Made by a program: the position numbers and the translations under genes. The notes beneath the pieces were generated by a model, which saw only the letters and a program-made list of their open reading frames with translations, was not told the DNA's origin and ran no database searches. From Hydrogenimonas sp. SS33 (GTDB lineage Bacteria > Campylobacterota > Campylobacteria > Campylobacterales > Hydrogenimonadaceae): 64,000 nt of DNA. Location of the stretch: the NCBI RefSeq assembly GCF_040436365.1, contig NZ_AP026369.1:310001-374000 (forward strand). Reading direction: 5' to 3'. Below, piece by piece: positions 17,424 through 25,308 of the stretch (its first letter is position 1; each line of letters begins with the position of its first letter).

Positions 17424-18485
17424 ATGAAAGTTTCGATCCAGCTTCCTACGCCTCCCAGCCGTGACTACGATATTGTCATCGACTCGCTGCCACAGATCGA
17501 CCTGCCCACGAAAGTGATGATCATCACCAACCCCAAAGTGGCGGGTCTGCATCTGCAGCGCCTGCTGGAGCGGCTCAGAGCGAAAGAGCTTTACGTCGCG
17601 GTGATTCCCGACGGCGAAGCCTACAAGACGTGGGAGAGTGTCGAATCGATCCTCGATCGGGCCTTCGACCACCGCCTCGACCGCAAATCGCTCTTCATCG
17701 CCTTCGGCGGAGGGGTCATCGGCGACATGACGGGCTTCGCGGCGAGCATCTTCCAACGGGGCATCGACTTCATTCAGATTCCCACGACGCTGCTTTCGCA
17801 GGTGGACGCCAGCGTGGGCGGCAAGACCGGCATCAACAACCGTTACGGCAAAAACCTGGTGGGGGCCTTTCACCAGCCCAAAGCCGTCTACATCGACACC
17901 TACTGGCTCAAGACGCTGCCCGAGCGGGAGTTTGCCGCCGGTGTGGCGGAGATCGTCAAGATGGCGGTGATGTTCGACGCCGGTTTTTTCCAATGGCTTG
18001 AGACCCACGACCTTCATGAGGATGAAAACCTCAAAGAGGCGATCCGCTGCAGCGTGGAGCTCAAAGCGTGGGTCGTCAACCAGGACGAGAAGGAGCAGGG
18101 GATCCGCGCCGTGCTCAACTACGGCCACACCTTCGCCCATGTCATCGAAAACTTCAGCGGCTACGGCAACCTGCTGCACGGCGAGGCCGTCGCCATCGGG
18201 ATGGTGATGGCCAACCGCCTGGCGATACAAGAGGGGCTTTTGAAGGAGGAGGAGGCCGGCCGGATCGAGGCGCTTTTGAAGCGCTACGGCCTTCCCACGG
18301 GCTATCCGGTGGAGTCGGCCGAGCGGTTCTACGACCACTTCTTCCTCGACAAAAAGAGCCACGATAACAAGATCACCTTTATCGTCCCCGAAGGGATAGG
18401 GAAGTTCAAAATGCTCTCCAACCCGCCCAAAGAACAAGTGTTGAACGTACTTCAAACCTTCGCAAAGGACGGCGGTGCGCGTTAA
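17424..18485 (+). CDS. aroB: 3-dehydroquinate synthase
   Basis: 353 residues. It converts DAHP to 3-dehydroquinate, the second shikimate-pathway step, using NAD and a divalent metal. FIAFGGGVIGDMTGFAASIFQRGIDFIQIPTTLLSQVDASVGGKTGIN is the cofactor/substrate region; AGVAEIVKMA, LNYGHTFAHVIE and LLHGEAVAIGM provide the metal ligands Glu, His and His. RBS AGAGG lies before the ATG. The 3' end overlaps the channel gene start by 11 bp. Confidence 0.97.
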   Translation: MKVSIQLPTPPSRDYDIVIDSLPQIDLPTKVMIITNPKVAGLHLQRLLERLRAKELYVAVIPDGEAYKTWESVESILDRAFDHRLDRKSLFIAFGGGVIGDMTGFAASIFQRGIDFIQIPTTLLSQVDASVGGKTGINNRYGKNLVGAFHQPKAVYIDTYWLKTLPEREFAAGVAEIVKMAVMFDAGFFQWLETHDLHEDENLKEAIRCSVELKAWVVNQDEKEQGIRAVLNYGHTFAHVIENFSGYGNLLHGEAVAIGMVMANRLAIQEGLLKEEEAGRIEALLKRYGLPTGYPVESAERFYDHFFLDKKSHDNKITFIVPEGIGKFKMLSNPPKEQVLNVLQTFAKDGGAR

Positions 18486-20169
18486 ACTCCTCCTCCTGCT
18501 TCTGTTGAGCGGGTTCCTCTTCGCCCAGCCAAAGAGTGCGGGCGTGCAGCAGCCGGCCGTTTCTCCCCAGGCGGCCAAAGCCCTGGAAGCGAAGCAGCGC
18601 CTGGATAAACAGAAGGCGGCTGAGGAGAAGCAGAGGCAGCGCGAAGCGAAAATCGCCCGGCTGGAGAATGAGCTGCGGCAGATCGACCGCACAATGGAAG
18701 AGGAGAGTGTCTGGCAGAAGATCTACGCCAACCACATGACCTATCTGGAGTTGGAAAAGCGGATCGAAACGATCGACAAAGAGATACGAAAATACAAAAG
18801 AAGAGGCCCCAGCCGCTACCGCAGCAGGATTAGGCAGTTGGAAAACAAAAAGATGCAGCTCCAGGAGCGTCTGGGCCTTCTGAAAGATTACAGGAACAAC
18901 CCGTTCAAGAGCCTCATCAAACCCAACGAGATCGAAAAGGTCCCCTCCGTCACCAATCCGGTCGCCATTATCGGTGCCTTCTCTTTCATGAAGCAGGTGA
19001 CGGAGCAGCTGACACGTTTCGAAGATGAGATCAGCGACCTGAAATCTTTCATCGGCATGCTGGAGCAGAAGGTTGAGATACTCAAAGAGATGACGGCGCT
19101 TAAACCCCAGGACAAAGCGCTCAAACGGGCGCTCGCCGAAACGCTGGAAGAGATGCAGGAGGCCAAGGAGGCGCTGAGCCTCCATCAGACGGCCCTCGTC
19201 GTCTATCGGAAAAAGGTAGACGAAATCAAGCTCCGCCTTACCGACCAGATCAAGGAGCAGGCGAAAAAAGCGGGAACCATCGGTATTTCGATTCTGACAC
19301 TGCTGATTCTCGTCCTGCTGGTCAAATGGCTCGTCAAACGGACGGTGACCGACAACGAGCGTTTCTACATGGCCAACAAGATGATCAACTTCACCTTCGT
19401 CTTCGTGGTCGTGACGATCCTGCTCTTCGCCTACATCGAAAACGTCACCTATCTGGTGACCATTCTCGGTTTCGCCTCCGCCGGTATCGCCATCGCCATG
19501 AAGGACTGGTTCATGAGTATCCTGGGGTGGATGGTCATCATGACCGGCGGCGCCATCCACGTGGGCGACAGGATACGGGTCGACAAAGACGGCAAACTCT
19601 ACGTGGGCGACGTCCTGGACATTTCCCTGCTGCGCATCACCCTGCTGGAAGACATCACCCTGACGACCTACAAACACAACCGGCGGGCGGGACGGGTCAT
19701 CTTCATTCCCAACAACTATGTCTTCACGGATATGATTGCCAACTACACCCATGCCACCCTCAAAACGGTCTGGGACGGCATCGATTTCACGATTACCTTC
19801 AACTCCAACCACAAAAAGGCGGCCCATATCGCCCGGGAGACGGCGAAAAAGTATGCCAAAGGCTATACCGACATCACACGCAAGCAGCTTAACAAACTGC
19901 GGGCGCGCTACAGTCTCAAAAACACCAACGTCGAGCCGAGGGTCTACACCTTCATCGAAGAGAACGGCATCAGGGTCAGCCTCTGGTACCTGACCAACGC
20001 CTATGCGACCCTGACGCTCAGAAGCACCATCTCGGCGGAGATTCTGGACCTGATCAAAGAGGAGGAGGATATCGTTATCGCCTATCCGTCGCAACATATC
20101 TATATCGACCGTGCCAAAGGGAAGCCGACCCTGCCCGTTCTCGGGGACGGCATGGAGGAGCCCTCGTGA
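18475..20169 (+). CDS. MscS-family mechanosensitive channel with long coiled-coil N-terminus
   Basis: 564 residues from GTG 18475. A signal-peptide-like start (LLLLLLLSGFLFAQ) precedes about 230 residues of charged coiled coil (ALEAKQRLDKQKAAEEKQRQREAKIARLE). Three membrane helices follow at about 268-288, 303-320 and 323-345; the last, VTYLVTILGFASAGIAIAMKDW, is the pore helix, and a MscS beta domain begins with GGAIHVGDRIRV and VGDVLDISLLRITLLED. The extended periplasmic coiled coil is typical of larger MscS relatives (MscK/MscM-like). It releases solutes on hypo-osmotic shock. The last codons overlap mtaB by 4 bp; part of an aroB-mscS-mtaB-ftsH-like-bioV unit. Confidence 0.88.
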   Translation: MRVKLLLLLLLSGFLFAQPKSAGVQQPAVSPQAAKALEAKQRLDKQKAAEEKQRQREAKIARLENELRQIDRTMEEESVWQKIYANHMTYLELEKRIETIDKEIRKYKRRGPSRYRSRIRQLENKKMQLQERLGLLKDYRNNPFKSLIKPNEIEKVPSVTNPVAIIGAFSFMKQVTEQLTRFEDEISDLKSFIGMLEQKVEILKEMTALKPQDKALKRALAETLEEMQEAKEALSLHQTALVVYRKKVDEIKLRLTDQIKEQAKKAGTIGISILTLLILVLLVKWLVKRTVTDNERFYMANKMINFTFVFVVVTILLFAYIENVTYLVTILGFASAGIAIAMKDWFMSILGWMVIMTGGAIHVGDRIRVDKDGKLYVGDVLDISLLRITLLEDITLTTYKHNRRAGRVIFIPNNYVFTDMIANYTHATLKTVWDGIDFTITFNSNHKKAAHIARETAKKYAKGYTDITRKQLNKLRARYSLKNTNVEPRVYTFIEENGIRVSLWYLTNAYATLTLRSTISAEILDLIKEEEDIVIAYPSQHIYIDRAKGKPTLPVLGDGMEEPS

Positions 20170-21422
20170 AAAAGGTCTTTTTCAAAACTTTCGGCTGCCG
20201 GACCAACCAGTTCGATACCCAGGTGATGATTTCCCGTCTCGGCCGCTACGAAGTGGCGAAAAACGAGGAGGAGGCGGATATCATCGTTGTCAACTCCTGT
20301 ACCGTCACCAACGGCGCCGACAGCGGGGTGCGGGGCTACATCAACCAGGCGAGCCGGCTCAACCCGGAGGCGAAAGTGCTGCTCACCGGTTGCGGGGTGC
20401 GCACCAAAGGGGAGTCGCTCTTCGAGGCGGGCAAGGTCCACGGCGTCTTCGGCCACAGCGAAAAGGAGTCGGTGCACCGTTACCTGGAGAAAGAGGAGCG
20501 CTTTTTCGAAATCGGCGACCTGGAGCATGTGGACGAGACGGTGGTGGAGCAGTTTGTGGGAAAATCGAGGGCTTTCATCAAGATACAGGAGGGGTGTGAT
20601 TTCCGCTGCAGCTACTGCATCATCCCCTATGTCCGGGGCAATGCCAGAAGCCTGGAAGAGACGCTGATACTGGAGCAGGTGCGCCGCCTGGCCGCCAACG
20701 GTTTCGGGGAATTCATTCTGACGGGCACCAACGTGGGCAGCTACGGAAAGGACCGGGGAAGCTCCATCGCGAAGCTGCTGAAAAAGATGAGCCTCATCCG
20801 CGGGGTCAGGCGCATCCGCATCGGTTCTCTGGAGCCGATCCAGATTACCGACGAATTCATGGAGCTGCTGGCGGAACCCTGGATGGCGAAGCATCTGCAT
20901 ATCGCCCTGCAGCACACGTCGGACAGGATGCTCGAAATCATGAACCGACGCAACGACTTCGCGAGCGACCTGGCCCTCTTTGAAAAGATCGCCTCCCGCG
21001 GCTACGCTTTGGGGACCGACTTCATCGTCGGCCACCCGGGAGAGGACGAAGACGCCTGGCAGGAGGCGATGGCGCGGGTGGAGCGGCTGCCGTTGACCCA
21101 CATTCACGCCTTTACCTACTCCAAACGCGACGGCACCCCCAGTGCCGCCATGAAACCGGCCGTGCCCGGAAACGTCGCCAAAGCGCGCCACAGGGAGCTG
21201 ACCGAAGCCGTGCGGCGAAAAAACCTGGCCTTCAGGCGCAGGCTGCGGGAAGAGGGGCGCGTGCTCGAAGTGCTGGTGGAGAGTGAAAAGGAGGGGCTGC
21301 AGATGGGACTGGACCAGTATTTCAACCGTATCGCCATTCAAAGCGGCCGGGAACTCAAAGGGGAGTGGCTGGCGCTTGAAAAGTGGGAAGCCGAGGAGGG
21401 GATGAACCGTGGATTTTTCTAA
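20166..21422 (+). CDS. mtaB: tRNA (t6A37)-C2 methylthiotransferase
   Basis: 418 residues from GTG 20166. The N-terminal UPF0004 domain carries the Cys ligands in FKTFGCRTNQFDTQ, VVNSCTVTNGAD and LTGCGVRTKGE. The radical-SAM cluster motif is GCDFRCSYCIIPYVRG. LHIALQHTSDRMLEIMNRR and GTDFIVGHPGEDEDAW are typical of the MtaB branch. The C-terminal TRAM-like part (VLEVLVESEKEGLQMGLDQYF) is short. MtaB makes ms2t6A at position 37 of ANN-decoding tRNAs. Its 3' end overlaps the next gene by 14 bp. Confidence 0.93.
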   Translation: MKKVFFKTFGCRTNQFDTQVMISRLGRYEVAKNEEEADIIVVNSCTVTNGADSGVRGYINQASRLNPEAKVLLTGCGVRTKGESLFEAGKVHGVFGHSEKESVHRYLEKEERFFEIGDLEHVDETVVEQFVGKSRAFIKIQEGCDFRCSYCIIPYVRGNARSLEETLILEQVRRLAANGFGEFILTGTNVGSYGKDRGSSIAKLLKKMSLIRGVRRIRIGSLEPIQITDEFMELLAEPWMAKHLHIALQHTSDRMLEIMNRRNDFASDLALFEKIASRGYALGTDFIVGHPGEDEDAWQEAMARVERLPLTHIHAFTYSKRDGTPSAAMKPAVPGNVAKARHRELTEAVRRKNLAFRRRLREEGRVLEVLVESEKEGLQMGLDQYFNRIAIQSGRELKGEWLALEKWEAEEGMNRGFF

Positions 21423-23079
21423 TCTGAAAAGAGTGCCCGAGAGGAAGAACCGGATCATACTTGCCGTTTCGGCAGTGCTGCTGGTTTTGATCGTCGCCTT
21501 CGCGACGCTAAGGGACCAGGCGAAGAGTATCGACGGCAAAACGGCGGAGAACCTCATAGAAAACTCCCTGGTGACCGATGCGGTCATCGACGGCCCCTAC
21601 CTCTATTTCAAAAGCGGCGGGGTAGAGTACCGGGTCCCCAAAGATGCCGTCGATCTGCGAAAAGTCTATGAAGAGACGGCGGTGAGCATCAAGGAGCCCA
21701 ACCCCTATCTGGCCGATATCTTCACCATTCTGATCCTGGCGCTGCTGGCGGCTTACCTGCTTCGGCTGGCCCGGAAAAACCGGGAGGCGAGGGAGCAGCA
21801 GATCAGCGAGCAGATCCAGTTCGCCAACGAGCTGCAGAAACCCGCCGACATCCGGCCCATCATCTCCAACATCTCCTTCAAGGATGTGGCGGGCATCGAC
21901 GAGGTGAAGGAGGAGCTGGAGGAGATCATCGACTTTCTCAGGTATCCCGGGAAATATGCCGATTTCGGCATCCGAATGCCCCGGGGCGTCCTGCTGGTGG
22001 GCCCTCCGGGCGTGGGAAAGACCCTCATCGCCAAAGCGGTGGCCGGAGAGGCGGGGGTCCCTTTCTTCTACCAGAGCGGCGCCTCTTTCGTGCAGATCTA
22101 TGTCGGGATGGGGGCCAAACGGGTGCGGGAGCTTTTCAAACGGGCCAAGGCGATGGCTCCGGCCATCGTTTTCATCGACGAGATCGACGCGGTGGGCAAA
22201 GCCCGCGGCGGCATGCGCAACGACGAGCGGGAAGCGACCCTCAACCAGCTTCTGACGGAGATGGACGGTTTTGAAGAGAGCAGCGGCGTCATCGTCATCG
22301 CCGCCACCAACAAGATCGAGATGCTCGACGACGCCCTGCTGCGCCCGGGCCGTTTCGACCGCCGCGTCTTCGTCTCGATGCCCAATAAAGAAGAGCGCAA
22401 ATCGATCCTGAAGATCTATCTGGCCAACAAACCCCATTACGTCGATCTCGATACCCTGGCTGAGATGACGGTGGGCTTCAGCGGCGCGGCCCTCTCCTCC
22501 CTGGTCAACGAGGCGGCCATCCATGCCCTGAAACGGGGCAAGAAGATCATCGAAATCGACGACTTCACCGCCGTCAAGGACAAGGTGCTGCTGGGCAAGC
22601 GCAAGATCCTGACCTACAGCGACGAGGAGAAGAAAATTCAGGCGACCTATCAGGCGGCCAAAGCGGTCACCGCCCACTGGCTGGGGATCGAATTTTCCAA
22701 AATCGGCCTCTTGAGCGACCACTTCCACCGGGCGGAGAAGGAGATCGTCTCCAAAACTGAGATGCTCAATCTCGTCAAAGTCCACCTCGCCGGCGATACG
22801 ATGATGCAACTGGCCTTCGGGGAGCATTTCACCAACGCCGCGCGGGATCTGCAGGAGGCGAGGGTTCTGGCCCAGGAGATGGTGGAGCGCTACGGCATGG
22901 GAGAGCGTTTCCATGCCGACGCGGCCGATGTGGAAAAGATTCTCGAAAGTGCCCGGCTCGATGTGGAGGGTTTCCTTGGCCGGATGGAGGAAGCGGTGCA
23001 GCGGCTCTCCGAGGCGATTTTGGAGCGGGAAATCGTGACGAAAGAGGATGTAGGGGCGCTTCTGCGTGACCTTTTTTAG
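21409..23079 (+). CDS. FtsH-like membrane AAA ATPase lacking the protease motif
   Basis: 556 residues with FtsH architecture: TM1 about 16-34, a small periplasmic part, TM2 about 104-121, then an AAA domain with Walker A GPPGVGKT (198-205), Walker [12 protein letters not shown] and the second-region-of-homology [10 protein letters not shown]. In active FtsH the protease domain starts with HEAGH; here the same place reads YQAAK (414-418), and the later LAGRAAE-type segment reads LAGDTMM, so no zinc site can form. A comparable paralogue, HP0286, occurs in Helicobacter (recalled from memory). It is probably an unfoldase or a partner subunit of the true FtsH rather than a protease. AAA function certain; physiological role unknown. 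Confidence 0.88.
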   Translation: MDFSNLKRVPERKNRIILAVSAVLLVLIVAFATLRDQAKSIDGKTAENLIENSLVTDAVIDGPYLYFKSGGVEYRVPKDAVDLRKVYEETAVSIKEPNPYLADIFTILILALLAAYLLRLARKNREAREQQISEQIQFANELQKPADIRPIISNISFKDVAGIDEVKEELEEIIDFLRYPGKYADFGIRMPRGVLLVGPPGVGKTLIAKAVAGEAGVPFFYQSGASFVQIYVGMGAKRVRELFKRAKAMAPAIVFIDEIDAVGKARGGMRNDEREATLNQLLTEMDGFEESSGVIVIAATNKIEMLDDALLRPGRFDRRVFVSMPNKEERKSILKIYLANKPHYVDLDTLAEMTVGFSGAALSSLVNEAAIHALKRGKKIIEIDDFTAVKDKVLLGKRKILTYSDEEKKIQATYQAAKAVTAHWLGIEFSKIGLLSDHFHRAEKEIVSKTEMLNLVKVHLAGDTMMQLAFGEHFTNAARDLQEARVLAQEMVERYGMGERFHADAADVEKILESARLDVEGFLGRMEEAVQRLSEAILEREIVTKEDVGALLRDLF

Positions 23080-23584
23080 CGGATTTTCCCTTCGAGGCGA
23101 GGCGGCGCTTTTCGAGGCCTATCTGGGCCCCTGGCGCGAAAACCCCTATGTTGTGGCCGGGTTCAGTTACGGCGCCGTCAAGGCGGTGGAGTACGCGATT
23201 TCGCATCGGGGGCGGATCGACCGGCTTCTGCTTCTCTCACCGGCCTGGTTCGTCGACAAGAGTACGGCCTTCAAGCGGGCGCAGCTGCTCGCTTTTCGCA
23301 AGGACCGCGACCGCTATCTGAAAGCGTTTTTCAGGAATGCACTCCATCCCTCGTCCCTGGATTTGACACCCTACATCGCACCGGGCGATATCGGGGAGCT
23401 GGAAGAGCTGCTCATGTATGAATGGCCGAGGGAAAACTTCGAAAAGATTCGGAAGAAGGGGATCGTGACGGAGATTTATCTGGGAAGGGAGGACCGCATC
23501 GTCGATGCCAACGCCGCCCATGACTATTTCAGAAACGTGGGGGAATCGTGGCTCTTCAAACCCTATGGCCACTTTCTATCATAA
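23066..23584 (+). CDS. bioV: Pimeloyl-ACP methyl ester esterase BioV-like hydrolase
   Basis: 172 residues, a compact alpha/beta hydrolase. MTFFSGFSL start, nucleophile elbow GFSYG with Ser34, GREDRIVD containing the acid (Asp143 or Asp147), and C-terminal YGHFLS with His169 form a complete triad. Size and N-terminal FFSGF match the BioV family of Helicobacter and relatives, which frees pimeloyl-ACP for biotin synthesis in species without BioH. It overlaps the ftsH-like gene by 14 bp and its stop overlaps that of the convergent FHA gene. Family assignment is from memory of BioV and is good but not certain. Confidence 0.75.
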   Translation: MTFFSGFSLRGEAALFEAYLGPWRENPYVVAGFSYGAVKAVEYAISHRGRIDRLLLLSPAWFVDKSTAFKRAQLLAFRKDRDRYLKAFFRNALHPSSLDLTPYIAPGDIGELEELLMYEWPRENFEKIRKKGIVTEIYLGREDRIVDANAAHDYFRNVGESWLFKPYGHFLS

Positions 23585-24052
23585 AAGTACGAATGTATAC
23601 CGGTAGGGGGAGTCTTCCTTTCCCAGGACGACGGTATCCCCATCTTTCAGTTCGGCCCTGTCTGCAGGAGCACCGTTGCCGATTCTGGTTTGGTTGACCG
23701 AAGTACCGCAGTGGCTTCCGAAGTCGAGAACATAGTAGTTTCCGTTCTCTTCTCCTATTTCGAGATGTTTCCGTGAGATTTGATACTTTTCCCCGAAGTC
23801 GACCAGGTAGACATCGTTGGTCGAAGGTACGATCGGTTCAGGGCGGAACCGTTCTTTGACGATAACACGCCCCTCTTCATCAATCTCCACTCTCGACTCT
23901 CTTCCGATGCGGAAAGGGAAGTGCCAGATCGGAATCAGGTCGTCACGGTGGTTTTTGACGGGAATGGCGGCTTCCGCCTCTTTTGTCTGAGCGACAAGGA
24001 CCGCTTTGGGAAGAAAGGCTTCCCGTATACTCTTTTTGTCGATAGATTCCAT
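23579..24052 (-). CDS. FHA-domain protein
   Basis: 157 residues. Residues about 40-150 form an FHA domain: FRIGRESRVEID, YLVDFGEKYQISRKHLEI with the Ser-Arg-x-x-His phosphothreonine-binding motif, VLDFGSHCGTSVNQTRI and AELKDGDTVVLG. No kinase or other domain is attached. FHA proteins read phosphothreonine and often act in secretion or signalling switches; no Ser/Thr kinase gene is in the window. The N-terminal 35 residues are unassigned. It stands alone on the minus strand. Confidence 0.88.
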   Translation of the reverse strand: MESIDKKSIREAFLPKAVLVAQTKEAEAAIPVKNHRDDLIPIWHFPFRIGRESRVEIDEEGRVIVKERFRPEPIVPSTNDVYLVDFGEKYQISRKHLEIGEENGNYYVLDFGSHCGTSVNQTRIGNGAPADRAELKDGDTVVLGKEDSPYRYTFVLL

Positions 24053-24171
24053 GAAAACTCCTCTTCTACAATCATATCGACAGAAAACTTAAAAAATATA
24101 ACAAAATATTTATTTTTATGATGGCGGAACGACAGGCCGGATGTCCGATTTTAGGATAAAATACAGTTAAA
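24053..24171. other. AT-rich gap before the large palindromic element
   Basis: This stretch holds the upstream region of the FHA gene, including A/T-rich sequence suitable for its promoter. I see no gene. Together with the repeat that follows, it makes up the 407-bp space before mog. Confidence 0.4.
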
Positions 24172-24444
24172 AACTGATGTTACGCAGTATATGCCATCAT
24201 CCGTACAGCGAGAACACATACGATGCGAGGCGAAAAGGTTCGGGCGTAGCCGAAGCTACGTTCGGTTCTTTTCAACGATGTCAGCGTGTGCGTTCTCGTT
24301 GGACCCCGAAGGGGCGGCACCATCGCCGCACGATCACCGCGTTGCAACGGCATCGGCGTAGCTTTGGCTACGCCTCGCCGCCGCGCCTTGTGCTCGCACG
24401 ACGCTGATGCCGCGGATGGTGGCGTATACTGCGTAACATCAGTT
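24172..24444. mobile_element. MITE-like element, 273 bp, with 32-bp terminal inverted repeats
   Basis: The left arm 24172-24203 and right arm 24413-24444 are inverted copies with only two mismatches; both begin AACTGATGTTACGCAG. Inside are two further hairpins, GGCGTAGC/GCTACG near 24253 and GCGTAGC/GCTACGCC near 24357, and a GCGAGAAC ... GTTCTCG pair, so each half folds on itself. A direct repeat TTAAAAA lies immediately outside the CTGATG ... CATCAG ends (24167-24173 and 24443-24449), a possible target duplication although in an A-run. It codes for no protein I can support. The outer termini are shared with 25122-25245 and 56743-56865. Confidence 0.75.
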
Positions 24445-24459
24445 AAAAAAGAGGTGAAA

Positions 24460-24990
24460 ATGGATCAGATCAAAGTCGGCGTCGTAACCGCCAGCGACCG
24501 GGCCAGTGCGGGGATATACGAAGACATTTCGGGGATGGCGATCATGGAGACGCTCAAAGCCTATCTGCAAAACGAGATCGACTTCGTCTACCGCTGCATT
24601 CCCGACGTGCAGATGGAGATTGAGAAGGCGCTCAAAGCGCTTGCCTACGACGAAGAGTGCGACCTCATCGTCACGACGGGCGGCACCGGCCCCGCGCCCA
24701 GGGATGTCACCCCAGAAGCGACCGAAGCGGTCTGCCAGAAGATGATGCCGGGTTTCGGGGAGCTGATGCGTCAGGTGAGCCTCAAGTATGTGCCTACGGC
24801 GATTCTGAGCAGGCAGACGGCCGGCATCTGCAACAAAAGCCTCATCATCAACCTGCCGGGCAAACCCAAATCGATCAGAGAGTGCCTGGATGCGGTCTTT
24901 CCCGCCGTCCCCTACTGCATCGACCTCATCGGCGGCCGATATATGGTGACCGACGAAAGCGTCATCAAGGCCTTTCGACCGAAGAGTTGA
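24460..24990 (+). CDS. mog: Molybdopterin adenylyltransferase (MogA/MoaB family)
   Basis: 176 residues from ATG 24460, with GAGGTG upstream. VGVVTASDRASAGIYEDISG, DLIVTTGGTGPAPRDVTPEAT (MPT-binding TTGGTG motif) and the C-terminal INLPGKPKSIRECLDAVFPAVPYCIDLIGG are conserved. The enzyme adenylylates molybdopterin before molybdenum insertion. The gene stands alone and is flanked on both sides by MITE-like repeats (24172-24444 and 25122-25245). The upstream one ends 15 bp before the ATG, so the gene's promoter must lie inside or beyond the element. Confidence 0.93.
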   Translation: MDQIKVGVVTASDRASAGIYEDISGMAIMETLKAYLQNEIDFVYRCIPDVQMEIEKALKALAYDEECDLIVTTGGTGPAPRDVTPEATEAVCQKMMPGFGELMRQVSLKYVPTAILSRQTAGICNKSLIINLPGKPKSIRECLDAVFPAVPYCIDLIGGRYMVTDESVIKAFRPKS

Positions 24991-25121
24991 TTTCTGATTG
25001 GTCGTTGGTTGTCAGACCTCACGATAAGGCATTGGGCATGGAGATTTGCTTCGCAAATCGGCATGGGGCACCGGGTTTCAAGCAAGGATCGTTGTTGGCG
25101 AAGATGATGCCCATATTCTAA
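24991..25121. other. Gene-free stretch with a degenerate copy of the dispersed TGGTCGTT element
   Basis: The sequence TTGGTCGTTGGTTGTCAGAC near 24999 and GGCATTGGGCATGG near 25029 recall parts of the composite repeat found at 28466, 31160 and 52930. No open frame or RNA gene is recognisable. With the repeat at 25122-25245 it makes up the 318-bp space between mog and the helicase gene. Confidence 0.35.
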
Positions 25122-25245
25122 CTGATGTTACGCAAAGCTTGAGCAAAGCCCCAGCTTTGGCGGGGACACAAGTGTCCCCTGCACCCCCCTAAAGCTACGA
25201 AATCGTAGATTTCGAGATGACGTTACGCCTTTTGCGTAATGTCAG
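25122..25245. mobile_element. MITE-like palindromic element, 124 bp
   Basis: The ends CTGATGTTACGCAAA and (complement) CTGACATTACGCAAA match at 13 of 15 positions. The core has GGGGACACAAGTGTCCCC and CTACGAAATCGTAG, both palindromes, separated by TGCACCCCCCTAA. The core matches the element at 56743-56865 closely and the decayed copy at 11398-11475, while its ends match the 273-bp element. No obvious target duplication flanks this copy. It could also act as a hairpin terminator for mog. Confidence 0.75.
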
Positions 25246-25308
25246 ATTCCAAGAGCGAAGCGTTCAAATGACAAAAGGGCCGTAGGCCCGTTCCAAACAC
25301 GGATATAA

